Positions 1-8,856 are shown, counted from the first letter of the stretch. The stretch: DNA of 64,000 nt from Streptomyces sp. B21-083 (GCF_036898825.1 NZ_JARUND010000002.1:4752212-4816211), one strand, 5' to 3'. The notes: a model not told the origin generated them from the letters alone. Made by a program: numbers and translations.

Positions 1-236
1 GCCTGGCCGACGGACGCGCAGACGATCACGATGACGACCGCGACGACGGCGGCGGTCGTGTTCACCTCGGCCTCGTCGGTCACGCCGTCCCAGACGACGG
101 GCAGCAGATAGACGGCGACGAGACCGCCGCCGAGGAAGCCGATCACCGACAGGATGCCGACGACGAACCCCTGGCGGTAGCCCACGATCGCGAACCACAC
201 GGCGGCGACCAGCAACAAGATGTCCAGCACGTTCAC
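1..236 (-). CDS. MarP-family membrane serine protease, N-terminal part (partial)
   Basis: Only the first ~78 codons are in the window; the gene continues beyond the left edge. The translation from GTG at 236 begins VNVLDILLLVAAVWFAIVGY and continues through a second hydrophobic segment, so it is a multi-pass N-terminal membrane domain of the CvpA/colicin V production type. In actinobacteria this domain is usually fused to a periplasmic trypsin-like protease (MarP, acid resistance). The protease domain is not visible here, so that part rests on family knowledge and on the Nudix-nth neighbourhood. The start lies 13 bp after the stop of the upstream Nudix gene, which suggests one transcript nth-Nudix-marP. 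Confidence 0.75.
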   Translation of the reverse strand, partial: MNVLDILLLVAAVWFAIVGYRQGFVVGILSVIGFLGGGLVAVYLLPVVWDGVTDEAEVNTTAAVVAVVIVIVCASVGQ

Positions 237-249
237 GAGGGCCACCCTG

Positions 250-1026
250 TCACGCGCGCCAGTCGAGCGGGACCTGCTTGTTTCTGTCCCAGGGACGCTC
301 CCAGCCCGCGTAGTGCAGCAGACGGTCGATCACCCCGGCCGTGAAGCCCCACACGAGGGCCGATTCGACCATAAATGCCGGACCCCTGTAGCCACTTGGG
401 TGCATGGCGGTCGCACGGTTGGCCGGATTCGTGAGATCCGACACGGGGACCGTGAAGACCCGGGCCGTCTCGTTCGGGTCGACGACCCCGACCGGCGTCG
501 GCTCGCGCCACCAGCCCAGCACGGGCGTGACGACGAAGCCGCTCACCGGGATGTAGAGCTTGGGCAGTACGCCGAAGAGCTGGACCCCGGAAGGATCGAG
601 CCCGGTCTCCTCCTCGGCCTCGCGCAACGCGGCCCGCAACGGGCCGTCGCCCTGCGGATCACCGTCCTCGGGATCGAGGGCGCCGCCGGGGAAGGACGGC
701 TGACCGGCGTGGGAGCGCAGCGAACTGGCCCGCTCCATGAGCAGCAGCTCGGGCGCGACTTCGCCGTCTCCGACGCCTTCACCGGTGACGCCGTCCTCAT
801 CGCCGACCCTGTCCCCGCCGTCTCCGGTCTTTCTGTCGCCCTCCCCGAAGAGGATCAGTACGGCGGACTGACGGCCCGCGCCGTCCTCGGGCGGCAGGAA
901 GCGGCTCAGCTGAAGCGGCTCGACCGTCTCGACGGCGTGCACCACCGGATCGAGCCAGCCGGGCAGGCCCACCTTGCTGAGCGTCGCCTCGCCCCGTCGT
1001 GTGTTGCTCGCGCGCGTCACCGCCAC
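250..1026 (-). CDS. Nudix hydrolase, CoA-pyrophosphatase-like
   Basis: A 258-residue protein starting at GTG 1026. The Nudix box is recognisable around residues 125-150: a GGALDPEDGD loop followed by LREAEEETGLD, which carries the REUxEExGU catalytic core that binds the metal ions. The preceding FPGG and the FPGGxxD-type spacing resemble CoA/acyl-CoA pyrophosphatases (NudL/YeaB type), which hydrolyse CoA to phosphopantetheine and 3',5'-ADP; the exact substrate is inferred. An acidic, Gly/Asp-rich insertion (about residues 62-88) before the box is not part of the usual fold and is probably a disordered loop. The gene lies 82 bp downstream of nth and just upstream of the marP-like gene, on the same strand. 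Confidence 0.85.
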   Translation of the reverse strand: MAVTRASNTRRGEATLSKVGLPGWLDPVVHAVETVEPLQLSRFLPPEDGAGRQSAVLILFGEGDRKTGDGGDRVGDEDGVTGEGVGDGEVAPELLLMERASSLRSHAGQPSFPGGALDPEDGDPQGDGPLRAALREAEEETGLDPSGVQLFGVLPKLYIPVSGFVVTPVLGWWREPTPVGVVDPNETARVFTVPVSDLTNPANRATAMHPSGYRGPAFMVESALVWGFTAGVIDRLLHYAGWERPWDRNKQVPLDWRA

Positions 1027-1108
1027 CCCCGTTCTGCTGCTTTCAACGCCTGCGGCTGCCCCGTTGGTTCCGCCGATGCCACCTGGCTCCCAGGCGGCAC
1101 CGCGGGCC

Positions 1109-2110
1109 TCATCCGGCCCCCAGCGGCGGCGCCGGGATGCCGCCCGCGTCGAGGTACGCCTGCGGCGGGTTCAGCCGCTGGCCGGGGAAGCCGCCCTTCT
1201 CGTACTTCAGGAGCTTCTGGGCCTTCTCCGGGTCCGTCTCGCCCTCCCCGTACGCCGGGCAGAGCGGGGCGAGCGGGCAGGCGCCGCAGGCGGGCTTGCG
1301 GGCGTGGCAGATACGGCGGCCATGGAAGATCACGTGATGCGAGAGCATCGTCCAGTCGCTCTTGGGGAAGAGCGCGCCGACGGCCGCCTCGATCTTGTCC
1401 GGGTCCTTCTCCGCCGTCCACTGCCAGCGGTGCACGAGCCGCTGGAAGTGCGTGTCCACGGTGATTCCGGGGCGCCCGAAGGCGTTGCCGAGTACGACGA
1501 AGGCGGTCTTACGGCCCACACCTGGGAGTTTGACGAGGTCTTCGAGCCGGCCGGGCACCTCGCCGCCGAACTCCTCCGACAGGGCCTTCGACAGCCCTAT
1601 GACGGACCTGGTCTTGGCCCGGAAGAAGCCGGTCGGGCGCAGGATCTCCTCGACCTCCTCGGGGTTGGCGACGGCCAGGTCCTCGGGGGTGGGGTACTTG
1701 GCGAAGAGGGCGGGGGTGGTCTGGTTGACCCGCAGGTCGGTGGTCTGGGCCGACAGGACCGTGGCGACGAGGAGTTGGAAGGAGTTCTCGAAGTCCAGCT
1801 CGGGGTGGGCATACGGATAGACCTCGGCGAGCTCCCGGTCGATCCGGCGAGCACGCCGGACGAGAGCGGTGCGTGACTCATCGCGGGGCGGCGGCTTCGG
1901 GGCGGCGGTCTTGGAAGCGGCGGCCCTGGAGACAGGCTTCGTGGTGACCGGCTTCGCGGGCGCGGCTCTCTTCACCGGCGCGGCTTCCCACACCGGTCCA
2001 GCCGGTCCCGTCGATCCCGCAGACCCCTCCTCCAGGGCCCCGTTCGCGGTCGTCCCAGCCCGCTCGGTCGCCCCGGTCACCTTCTTGGCGGCTTTCTCCA
2101 CCGACATCAC
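1109..2110 (-). CDS. nth: endonuclease III (DNA glycosylase/AP lyase)
   Basis: Base-excision repair enzyme that removes oxidised pyrimidines and cleaves the AP site. Visible hallmarks are the helix-hairpin-helix LPGVGRKTA with the catalytic Lys, followed by VDTHFQRL with the catalytic Asp, and a C-terminal 4Fe-4S cluster loop with spacing C-x6-C-x2-C-x5-C ([17 protein letters not shown]). The protein is 333 residues, about 80 more than the family norm. The excess is a low-complexity Ala/Pro/Lys N-terminal tail, so translation may begin further downstream, near the [15 protein letters not shown] segment. It is transcribed divergently from crp across a ~320-bp gap and is followed by the Nudix gene on the same strand. 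Confidence 0.95.
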   Translation of the reverse strand: MMSVEKAAKKVTGATERAGTTANGALEEGSAGSTGPAGPVWEAAPVKRAAPAKPVTTKPVSRAAASKTAAPKPPPRDESRTALVRRARRIDRELAEVYPYAHPELDFENSFQLLVATVLSAQTTDLRVNQTTPALFAKYPTPEDLAVANPEEVEEILRPTGFFRAKTRSVIGLSKALSEEFGGEVPGRLEDLVKLPGVGRKTAFVVLGNAFGRPGITVDTHFQRLVHRWQWTAEKDPDKIEAAVGALFPKSDWTMLSHHVIFHGRRICHARKPACGACPLAPLCPAYGEGETDPEKAQKLLKYEKGGFPGQRLNPPQAYLDAGGIPAPPLGAG

Positions 2111-2332
2111 CTCTGCCGCTTTCTACGCATTCCGGCCCCCACCCGTACCCTGTTCGCCCACAGCGGAATCGCACCCTGCGGCCACCCGCTCAGCCCCCTC
2201 GGCCTGTGCTCCCACCGGCGATTTGGACACCCGGCCAGCCTAGAGCCCGGCACTGACATCCGCCCCGGACCCTGGAGATCGGCGCCCAATTGGCCCCCTG
2301 CCACACTGGTGGGGACACCCGTGCGGCATCCT

Positions 2333-2346
2333 TGTGACAGATCACA
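2333..2346. promoter_or_regulatory. TGTGA/TCACA inverted repeat upstream of crp
   Basis: TGTGA-CAGA-TCACA is a perfect 5-bp inverted repeat about 90 bp before the crp start, in the crp/nth divergent intergenic region (2111-2434). The half-sites are those of CRP-family operators, but the spacer is 4 rather than 6 bp, so it is not a canonical site. Autoregulation is a guess from position. The rest of the gap shows nothing else I can name. Confidence 0.35.
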
Positions 2347-2434
2347 CTGTTTGGACCGTCCGGCAAGATGGGGAACACGGTCCCCGTTAACCGGGGAGCA
2401 AGATCCCCTGAGCAGGTCGACAAGGAGAGAACTC

Positions 2435-3109
2435 GTGGACGACGTTCTGCGGCGCGCCCCGCTCTTCGCGGCGCTCGATGACGAGCAGGCCGCGGAGCTC
2501 CGCGCCTCCATGAGTGAGGTGACCCTCGCGCGCGGTGACGCCCTTTTTCACGAGGGCGACCCGGGTGACCGGCTCTACGTGGTCACCGAGGGCAAGGTCA
2601 AGCTTCACCGCACGTCCCCGGACGGGCGCGAGAACATGCTGGCCGTCCTCGGCCCCGGTGAGCTGATCGGCGAGCTGTCGCTGTTCGACCCGGGCCCGCG
2701 CACCGCCACGGCCACCGCACTGACCGAGGTCAAGCTGCTCGGCCTCGGCCACGGCGACCTCCAGCCCTGGCTGAACGCCCGCCCCGAGGTGGCTGCCGCG
2801 CTCCTGCGCGCCGTCGCCCGGCGCCTGCGCAAGACCAACGACCAGATGTCCGACCTGGTCTTCTCCGACGTGCCGGGCCGTGTCGCGCGTGCCCTGCTCG
2901 ACCTCTCGCGCCGCTTCGGCGTGCAGTCGGAGGAGGGCATCCACGTCGTGCACGATCTGACGCAGGAGGAGCTGGCACAGCTCGTCGGCGCCTCCCGCGA
3001 GACGGTCAACAAGGCGCTCGCCGACTTCGCCGGCCGCGGCTGGCTGCGCCTGGAGGCGCGCGCCGTGATCCTGCTGGACGTGGAGCGGCTGGCGAAGCGT
3101 TCGCGTTAG
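2435..3109 (+). CDS. crp: CRP/FNR-family cAMP receptor protein
   Basis: A 224-residue global regulator. Residues ~1-120 form the cyclic-nucleotide-binding beta-roll; GELIGELSLFDPGPRTATATA is the phosphate-binding cassette, with the Glu and Arg that contact cAMP. The C-terminal half is a winged helix with DLTQEELAQLVGASRETVNKAL as the recognition helix-turn-helix. I chose GTG 2435 because AAGGAG (2422-2427) sits at the right distance and because the length equals that known for Streptomyces Crp; the open frame extends further upstream but without support. Streptomyces Crp is required for germination and influences antibiotic production. The gene is monocistronic: a strong terminator follows 22 bp after the stop. 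Confidence 0.96.
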   Translation: MDDVLRRAPLFAALDDEQAAELRASMSEVTLARGDALFHEGDPGDRLYVVTEGKVKLHRTSPDGRENMLAVLGPGELIGELSLFDPGPRTATATALTEVKLLGLGHGDLQPWLNARPEVAAALLRAVARRLRKTNDQMSDLVFSDVPGRVARALLDLSRRFGVQSEEGIHVVHDLTQEELAQLVGASRETVNKALADFAGRGWLRLEARAVILLDVERLAKRSR

Positions 3110-3130
3110 CCGGGAGCCGTCCGTACGTAC

Positions 3131-3164
3131 GAGAGGGGCCCTGCCGCACGGCGGGGCCCCTCTC
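3131..3164 (+). terminator. Rho-independent-type hairpin after crp
   Basis: GAGAGGGGCC (3131-3140) pairs perfectly with GGCCCCTCTC (3155-3164) across a 14-nt loop, directly after the crp stop and before an unrelated gene. Confidence 0.8.
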
Positions 3165-3238
3165 GCATTCGACGGGTTCACCGGGGCGGGGGCCACGCGG
3201 TGACGAGAACGTGTCGCACGGAACCAAGGGGTGGGTGG

Positions 3239-4330
3239 ATGCACCAGGACAAAGCGCCCGAGTCGGTCTGGGAGGCCGCACCGGAGCCCGCGAAACGCAG
3301 GTTGCGCCTCTTCCGCCGGGACCCGGAGGCGCAGACGCTGTGGCAGTCCGAGTTCGAGCAGCAGGACCTGGGCGAGCCGCTGGGCCTGTGGGCGACGGAC
3401 CAGGCAGTGGCCCTGGCCCGCTTCGACCGCGTGACCGCGTACGCACCGGCGACCGGTGAGCCTCTCTGGACCTGGCAGCCGCCGGACCAGGACGTGATCG
3501 TCGGGGCCTCCCAGGACTCCCAGGACGGCCTGGGAGTCGTCCTGCACCACGACGACGGCGAGGGGGACGCCACGCACGTCCGCCTCACCGCCCTCGACCT
3601 CGGCTCCGGAGCCGTGGCCTGGTCGCGCGAGCAGCCGAAGGACCGGCTGGGACACGTCGGCGCCGACCACGCGCGCGGGTTGGCGATCGGCGGCGGCCGG
3701 ATGGCCACCGTCTCCCGCGAAAAGTCGGACGCGCCGCCGGTCGTCCGCTGCCTCGACGCGCGCACCGGCACCGTCCAGTGGGAGCGGTCGCTCCCGGACC
3801 ACTGGGGCGACTCCTTCTCCGTCCTGGCGGCCGACCCGCCCGTTCTGTGCGTCCTGTCCGTTCACGAGAGCGGCAACCGCTCCCGGCCCCGGCTGTACGT
3901 GGTGCGCGAGGACGGGGAGTGGTATGTCGAACTTCCGGCCGGATACAAGGACTTCGGCCCCGCCGTCGCCGTCGTCGGGGACATGCTCGCCGTCGGACTC
4001 GAACCGGACGACCCCGTCGGCGACGACGAGAAGAGCGCCGACACGGTCCTGCGCGCCTACTCCGTCCCGACCGGCGAGCAGCTCTGGGAGTGGCGCACCG
4101 ATCACGGCCGTACGCTCCATCCGCTGGCCCACCGCGGGTACCTCATGGTGGGCAACGGCTACGGCAGCCGGGTGACCGTCCTCGACCCCGCCGACGGCCG
4201 GGTCGTCGCGGAGCGCAGACTGCCCGGCTTCAGCTACCGGGCCCGGTACGCCGCCTGGGACGACCGCCTGGCCGTGGTGTGCCACGCGGTGAGCGAGACC
4301 CGGCGCGTGCGCGTGTTCCGCTGGAAGTGA
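3239..4330 (+). CDS. PQQ-like beta-propeller repeat protein
   Basis: A 363-residue protein built of repeated strands with the PQQ-blade signature A-x-D-x-x-T-G-x-x-x-W (for example APATGEPLWTW, LDARTGTVQWER, VPTGEQLWEWR). This predicts an eight-bladed-type propeller without an enzymatic domain. No signal peptide is present, so it is probably cytoplasmic; the function is unknown. ATG 3239 was chosen because of the purine-rich GGGGTGGGTGG just before it; an earlier start at 3200 would add 13 unremarkable residues. Its stop overlaps the start of the next gene (GTGA), so the two products are probably made together. Confidence 0.75.
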   Translation: MHQDKAPESVWEAAPEPAKRRLRLFRRDPEAQTLWQSEFEQQDLGEPLGLWATDQAVALARFDRVTAYAPATGEPLWTWQPPDQDVIVGASQDSQDGLGVVLHHDDGEGDATHVRLTALDLGSGAVAWSREQPKDRLGHVGADHARGLAIGGGRMATVSREKSDAPPVVRCLDARTGTVQWERSLPDHWGDSFSVLAADPPVLCVLSVHESGNRSRPRLYVVREDGEWYVELPAGYKDFGPAVAVVGDMLAVGLEPDDPVGDDEKSADTVLRAYSVPTGEQLWEWRTDHGRTLHPLAHRGYLMVGNGYGSRVTVLDPADGRVVAERRLPGFSYRARYAAWDDRLAVVCHAVSETRRVRVFRWK

Positions 4331-5187
4331 CGGAGGCGACGTACGTGTACGGGGCGGCGCCGCGTCCGGGGCTGGACGAGCAGGGGTTCATCGCGCGTGA
4401 GGGCTCCCTCGCGCGCGTGCCGCCCGCCTTCCGGCCCGTCGTCAGTACGGCCCTCGGCCAGGTCGTCGACGTGTTCGGGACACGGCTGCACAGCGCGTAC
4501 GTCTACGGGTCGATCCCGCGCGGCACCGCGCGCGTGGGACACAGCGACCTGGATCTGCTGCTCGCCCTGCGCGAGGAGCCCACAGAGGCGGACCGGGCGG
4601 CGGCCGGCGCGCTGGACTCAGCGCTCGACAGCGAGTTCGACCAGATTGACGGCTCCGGCACGCTGCTGGTCTCCCGGGCCCAGGTGCTGAGCGACCTGGA
4701 GAGGCACGACCTGGGCTGGTTCGTGGCCTGCCTCTGCACGCCCCTCCACGGCGAGGACCTCGCCGAGCAGCTGCCCCGGTACCGCCCCGACTCCCTCCTC
4801 GCCCGCGAGACCAACGGCGACCTGGCCCTGTGCCTCCCCCGCTGGCGGCGCCTGATCGCCGAGGCGACCGCCCCGGGGGCTCCTCCGGGGGCGGTACGCG
4901 CACGCGTGCGGGGCATTTCGCGCCGCCTGGTGCGCACCGGCTTCACGCTCGTCATGCCTCGCTGGGAGGGCTGGACGAGCGACCTGTACGAGATGGCCGA
5001 GGCGTTCGCCGTGTACTACCCGGAGTGGGGCCCACGCATGAGGGAGGCGGCGGCGCTGGGCCAGGAGCCGACGGACGATCCGGCTGTCCTGCGGTCCTTC
5101 CTGTGCTCGCACGTCGAGGAGCTGGGTGCGTGGCTGAATGAGGAGTACGCGCGCGTGCACGGCGTCAAGGCACCCCGGCCTGGCTGA
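4327..5187 (+). CDS. nucleotidyltransferase-domain protein
   Basis: A 286-residue protein whose first 70 residues carry the pol-beta-type nucleotidyltransferase motif, GSIPRGTARVGHSDLDLLL: GS, then the metal-binding D-x-D pair. The C-terminal part (about residues 110-280) is helical with no motif I recognise. Members of this superfamily transfer AMP or other nucleotides to small molecules or proteins, and some are toxin-antitoxin MNT-type proteins; the substrate here is unknown. The GTG start at 4327 overlaps the TGA of the preceding propeller gene by 4 bp, so translation is likely coupled. Confidence 0.75.
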   Translation: MTEATYVYGAAPRPGLDEQGFIAREGSLARVPPAFRPVVSTALGQVVDVFGTRLHSAYVYGSIPRGTARVGHSDLDLLLALREEPTEADRAAAGALDSALDSEFDQIDGSGTLLVSRAQVLSDLERHDLGWFVACLCTPLHGEDLAEQLPRYRPDSLLARETNGDLALCLPRWRRLIAEATAPGAPPGAVRARVRGISRRLVRTGFTLVMPRWEGWTSDLYEMAEAFAVYYPEWGPRMREAAALGQEPTDDPAVLRSFLCSHVEELGAWLNEEYARVHGVKAPRPG

Positions 5188-5232
5188 CAGCGGCCAGCGG
5201 CTGAGCGACTGAATGGCCGACTGGCGGAGTGG

Positions 5233-6063
5233 CTAGATGAGGCCGTGTTCGCGCAGGTACTCCAGTTGGGCCCGTACGGACAGTTCGGCGGCCGGCCACA
5301 GGGAGCGGTCCACGTCCGCGTACACGTGGGCGACGACCTCCGCGGAGCCGGTGTAGCCGTTCTCGACCGCTGTCTCGATCTGGGCGAGCCGGCTGGCTCG
5401 GTGGGCGAGGTAGAACTCGACGGCCCCCTGGGCGTCGTCCAGGACGGGACCGTGGCCCGGCAGGACGATGTGCACGCCGTCGTCCACCGTCAGGGACCTG
5501 AGCCGCCGCAGGGAGTCCAGATAGTCCCCCAGGCGGCCGTCAGGATGGGCCACCAAGGTCGTTCCACGCCCCAGGACGGTGTCACCCGTCAGGACGGCCC
5601 GATCGGCCGGGAGATGGAAGCACAGCGAGTCCGATGTGTGTCCCGGCGTCGGTACGACCCTCAGCTCCAGCCCGCCGACGGTCACGACGTCCCCGTGCCC
5701 GAGACCCTCGTCCCCCAGCCGAAGCGCCGGATCGAGCGCCCGCACGCGCGTTCCCGTCAGCTCGGCGAAGCGCCCCGCACCCTCCGCGTGGTCCGGATGC
5801 CCGTGCGTGAGCAGCGTCAGCGCGACCCGCTTGCCGGCCTTCCGCGCGGTGTCGACGACATGCCTGAGGTGTACGTCGTCCAGGGGCCCCGGGTCGACGA
5901 CGACGGCCAGTTCGGAATCGGGCTCGGAGACGATCCAGGTGTTCGTCCCGTCGAGCGTCATCGCGGAGGCGTTGGGCGCGAGGACGTTGACCGCGCGCGC
6001 GGTCGCGGGGCCCGAGAGAACCCCGCCGCGCGGCTGGCCGGGGAGAGCGGCGGCTTCGGTCAT
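5233..6063 (-). CDS. MBL-fold metallo-hydrolase
   Basis: A 276-residue metallo-beta-lactamase-fold enzyme. The zinc ligands are clear: LLTHGHPDHAEGA (HxHxDH), PTPGHTSDS (third His), LTGDTVLG (bridging Asp) and LPGHGP (last His). The C-terminal helical segment after residue ~220 is typical of LACTB2-like hydrolases/endoribonucleases; the substrate is inferred only at family level. ATG 6063 is the start that leaves the conserved NVLAPNASAMTLDGTNTW segment about 30 residues in. The gene lies 73 bp after another hydrolase gene (Nudix) on the same strand. Confidence 0.88.
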   Translation of the reverse strand: MTEAAALPGQPRGGVLSGPATARAVNVLAPNASAMTLDGTNTWIVSEPDSELAVVVDPGPLDDVHLRHVVDTARKAGKRVALTLLTHGHPDHAEGAGRFAELTGTRVRALDPALRLGDEGLGHGDVVTVGGLELRVVPTPGHTSDSLCFHLPADRAVLTGDTVLGRGTTLVAHPDGRLGDYLDSLRRLRSLTVDDGVHIVLPGHGPVLDDAQGAVEFYLAHRASRLAQIETAVENGYTGSAEVVAHVYADVDRSLWPAAELSVRAQLEYLREHGLI

Positions 6064-6136
6064 GCGGGGGCACCTGCCAGGGGATGGGTGGGGGGTGTGC
6101 GCGTGTTCAAGGGTGCGGGTGTGCTCGCCGGCGCGG

Positions 6137-7012
6137 TCATACGGGGGCTCCGCCGATCGGGATGTGCTTGGTGAACTCCTCGTGCCCCGGCCACGCGAGC
6201 ACGATCTCACCGTCCTCCAGGCTGGCCTTGGCCAGGACAGGGGCCAGGTCACGCTCCAGAGCCCCGGCGAGGGCCCCGGACACGCTGTCGTACGGTGCCA
6301 GCGCTCGCAGGGTCGAGATCGTGGGCGGCAACATCAGCAGCTCGCCCTTGTCGTACGAGGCCGCCGCGGTGGCCGGTTCGATCCACACCGTGCGGTCAGC
6401 CTCCGTGGAGGCGTTGCGGGTGCGCTGGCCCCGCGGGAGCGCGGCGACGAAGAACCAGGTGTCGTAGCGGCGGGGCTCGAACTCCGGGGTGACCCAGCGG
6501 GCCCACGCCCCGAGGAGGTCCGAGCGGAGCACCAGTCCGCGGCGGTCCAGGAACTCGGCGAAGGACAGCTCCCGGGCGACCAGGGCCGCGCGGTCCGCCT
6601 CCCAGTCGTCGCCGGTGGTGTCGCCGACCACGGAATCGGCGGCCGGGCCCGCGAGCAGGACGCCCGCCTCCTCGTACGTCTCCCGTACGGCGGCGCAGAC
6701 GACCGCCTGCGCGGACGTCTCGTCGGTGCCCAGGCCCAGCCGGGACGCCCACCACGCGCGCGTGGGCCCGGCCCAGCGGATCAGGTGGTCGTCGTCGCGC
6801 GGGTCGACTCCGCCGCCCGGATACGCGTACGCGCCCCCGGCGAAGGCCATGGAGGCGCGTCTGCGCAGCATGTGGACGACGGGGCCGCTGTCGGTGTCCT
6901 TCAGGAGCATGACAGTGGCCGCGCGCTTGGGGGTGACCGGGGTGAGGGTGCCTTCGGCGAGCCCGCGGATGAGGTCCGGCCACTCCGGTGGGTACCACTG
7001 CCCGTTCGCCAT
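6137..7012 (-). CDS. Nudix hydrolase (NUDT19/large-type)
   Basis: A 291-residue protein with an unusually long spacing inside the Nudix signature: the glycine-rich AYPGGGVDPRDDD loop is separated from AAVRETYEEAGVLL (REUxEExGU) by ~35 residues, as in the NUDT7/NUDT19-like and related actinobacterial families. Those enzymes hydrolyse CoA derivatives or other nucleoside diphosphates; the substrate here is unproven. The start ATG 7012 gives a typical MANGQWYPPEWPDLI N-terminus. It is probably co-transcribed with the downstream MBL hydrolase. Confidence 0.85.
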   Translation of the reverse strand: MANGQWYPPEWPDLIRGLAEGTLTPVTPKRAATVMLLKDTDSGPVVHMLRRRASMAFAGGAYAYPGGGVDPRDDDHLIRWAGPTRAWWASRLGLGTDETSAQAVVCAAVRETYEEAGVLLAGPAADSVVGDTTGDDWEADRAALVARELSFAEFLDRRGLVLRSDLLGAWARWVTPEFEPRRYDTWFFVAALPRGQRTRNASTEADRTVWIEPATAAASYDKGELLMLPPTISTLRALAPYDSVSGALAGALERDLAPVLAKASLEDGEIVLAWPGHEEFTKHIPIGGAPV

Positions 7013-7093
7013 GGGCGGAGGCTATCCGGTGGTGGGCGCATGTTCGAGGTCGCGAGGGTTCTTTCGCCCCCGCCGCCCCTACCCGTCCCATCC

Positions 7094-7163
7094 CTGGGGG
7101 CTGCGCCCCCAGACCCCCCTTTCGGCCCTGAAGGGGCCTCGTCCTCAAACGCCGGACGGGCTA
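7094..7163. repeat. Streptomyces intergenic REP-like element with hairpin
   Basis: The stretch contains CTGGGGGCTGCGCCCCCAG (7094-7112), a perfect 7-bp hairpin, and ends in CTCAAACGCCGGACGGGCT. From memory this composite occurs in many copies between Streptomyces genes, usually downstream of stop codons. It lies just after the RidA stop and overlaps it by a few bases. It probably acts as a terminator or mRNA-end hairpin. Confidence 0.6.
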
Positions 7164-7628
7164 GAAATCGACCAGCTCTACCTGGACTTCGACCTCGACC
7201 GGCGCGTCAAGCGGCAGTACCGCCACTCCGACCGCGCTGCGGGCGTGGACGCCCTTGTCGCCCAGTACCTCACCGAGGAGTTCGCTCGCGCCGTTGATCA
7301 CCCCGGGCTGCCCCGTGAAGTCCGGCGCCGAGGCGACGAAGCCGACGACCTTCACGACGCGCGCGACCAGGTCGAGGTCACCGGCGACCGACTTGACCGC
7401 CGCGAGCGCGTTCAGCGCACACGTACGGGCCAGTTGTTTGGCCTCCTCGGGCGTGACCTCCGCGCCCACCTTCCCGGTGACCGGAAGTTTCCCGTCCACC
7501 ATGGGCAACTGGCCCGAGGTGTACACGTACACCCCCGACCGCACAGCCGGCTGGTAGGCGGCCAGCGGCGGCACGACCGCCGGCAGGGTCAGGCCCAGCT
7601 CGGCGAGGCGCTCCTCTACCGCGCTCAC
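7161..7628 (-). CDS. RidA family protein (enamine/imine deaminase-like)
   Basis: A 155-residue RidA/YjgF-family protein, compact and cytoplasmic; the family detoxifies reactive enamine/imine intermediates of PLP enzymes. Family features are VYTSGQLPMVDGKLPVTGKVG, EEAKQLARTCALNALAAVKS and the C-terminal GVAVLPLDAPVEVEVQVEL beta-strand segment. The canonical catalytic Arg of RidA (in the R-x-C/T-V strand) is not obvious; this matches the atypical RidA subgroup common in actinobacteria, so the enzymatic role is uncertain. GTG 7628 overlaps the stop of the DUF4177 gene (GTGA). Confidence 0.85.
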   Translation of the reverse strand: MSAVEERLAELGLTLPAVVPPLAAYQPAVRSGVYVYTSGQLPMVDGKLPVTGKVGAEVTPEEAKQLARTCALNALAAVKSVAGDLDLVARVVKVVGFVASAPDFTGQPGVINGASELLGEVLGDKGVHARSAVGVAVLPLDAPVEVEVQVELVDF

Positions 7629-7783
7629 GCCTTCTCCCGCTTCAGGTAGGCCACGAGCTGCTCGGGGTTGTTCGGCCCGGGCACGACCTGGACGAGCTCC
7701 CAGCCGTCCTCGCCCCAGGTGTCCAGAATCTGCTTCGTGGCGTGGACGAGCAGCGGCACGGTCGAGTATTCCCACTTGGTCAT
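7625..7783 (-). CDS. DUF4177 small protein
   Basis: A 52-residue protein, MTKWEYSTVPLLVHATKQIL..., with the WEY...ILDTWGEDGWELVQV pattern of DUF4177. Its function is unknown. It is translationally coupled to the following RidA gene by a 4-bp overlap, a conserved pairing in Streptomyces. It is divergent from the ArsA-like pair, with ~95 bp between the starts. Confidence 0.85.
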   Translation of the reverse strand: MTKWEYSTVPLLVHATKQILDTWGEDGWELVQVVPGPNNPEQLVAYLKREKA

Positions 7784-7878
7784 GGAGGCGACTTTATCCG
7801 CTGCCGCCGAGCGCTCCGCGCCCACGTTGTCCACAGCCTCCGGCGTAGGTTCTCGCCGGACTGGTTAGTCTCGAATAC

Positions 7879-8856
7879 GTGAGCAGGTTCCAGGTCGTCA
7901 GCGGTAAGGGCGGGACCGGAAAGACCACGGTCGCCGCAGCGCTCGCGCTCGCCCTCGCAACCGAGGGGAAGCGCACGCTTCTCGTCGAGGTCGAGGGCAG
8001 GCAGGGCATCGCGCAGCTCTTCGAAACCGAAGTGCTGCCTTATGAGGAGCGGAAGATCGCCGTCGCTCCCGGGGGCGGGGAGGTGTTCGCCCTCGCCATC
8101 GACCCCGAGCAGGCACTGCTGGACTACCTCCAGATGTTCTACAAACTCGGGAGCGCCGGTCGCGCCCTGAAGAAACTCGGCGCGATCGACTTCGCCACCA
8201 CCGTCGCCCCGGGCATCAGGGACGTACTCCTGACCGGAAAGGCGTGCGAGGCGGTCCGGCGGAAGGACAGGAGCGGGCGGTTCGCGTACGACCACGTCGT
8301 GATGGACGCCCCGCCGACCGGCCGCGTGACCCGTTTCCTGAACGTCAACGACGAGGTGGCCGGCCTCGCGAAGATCGGCCCGATACACAATCAGGCGCAG
8401 GCCGTGATGCGCGTACTGAAGTCGCCCGAGACGGCGGTGCATCTCGTGACGCTGCTGGAGGAGATGCCCGTCCAGGAGACCGCGGACGGTATCGCCGAGC
8501 TGCGGGCGGCGAAGCTGCCAGTGGGGCGGATCATCGTCAACATGGTGCGGCCCGAGGTTTTGGACGAGGCCGAGCTGGAACTCGTACGGGCGGCCCCTCG
8601 CAGCGCGCTCGCGCGGTCGCTGTCGGCCGCCGGGCTCGGCGGGGCGCGGCGCGGCGGGAACGCCGAGAAGCTGGTGGATCCACTGCTGGCCCAGGTCGAG
8701 GAGTACGCCGAGCGGTACGCCCTGGAGCACGAACAGCGGTCCGTGCTGGGCGGGTTGGATCTGCCCTTGCACGAACTGCCGTTGTTCGCCGAGGGCATGG
8801 ACCTGGCAGGTCTGTACGAACTGGCCAACGAGCTGCGGAAGCAGAGGATTTCATGA
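7879..8856 (+). CDS. ArsA/GET3-like P-loop ATPase (first of pair)
   Basis: A 325-residue ATPase. The deviant Walker A motif VSGKGGTGKTT is at residues 7-17, and the switch-II-type DAPPTGRVTRFL motif follows in the middle. The fold is that of the MinD/ArsA SIMIBI class, a dimer with the nucleotide at the interface. Fungal and animal Get3 inserts tail-anchored proteins and proteobacterial ArsA drives arsenite export; actinobacterial pairs like this have no proven role and there is no arsenite gene nearby. GTG 7879 puts the P-loop at the normal position. The stop overlaps the next gene's ATG (ATGA). Confidence 0.88.
   Translation: MSRFQVVSGKGGTGKTTVAAALALALATEGKRTLLVEVEGRQGIAQLFETEVLPYEERKIAVAPGGGEVFALAIDPEQALLDYLQMFYKLGSAGRALKKLGAIDFATTVAPGIRDVLLTGKACEAVRRKDRSGRFAYDHVVMDAPPTGRVTRFLNVNDEVAGLAKIGPIHNQAQAVMRVLKSPETAVHLVTLLEEMPVQETADGIAELRAAKLPVGRIIVNMVRPEVLDEAELELVRAAPRSALARSLSAAGLGGARRGGNAEKLVDPLLAQVEEYAERYALEHEQRSVLGGLDLPLHELPLFAEGMDLAGLYELANELRKQRIS

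Noticed and set aside
220..1464. Long plus-strand open frames opposite the Nudix and nth genes
   Set aside because: They are antisense shadows of high-GC genes; the minus-strand proteins carry full catalytic motifs and the plus-strand translations are Arg/Pro/Gly-rich without motifs.
2387..4285. 632-residue minus-strand frame opposite crp and the propeller gene
   Set aside because: It is the antisense of two well supported genes and crosses the crp terminator.
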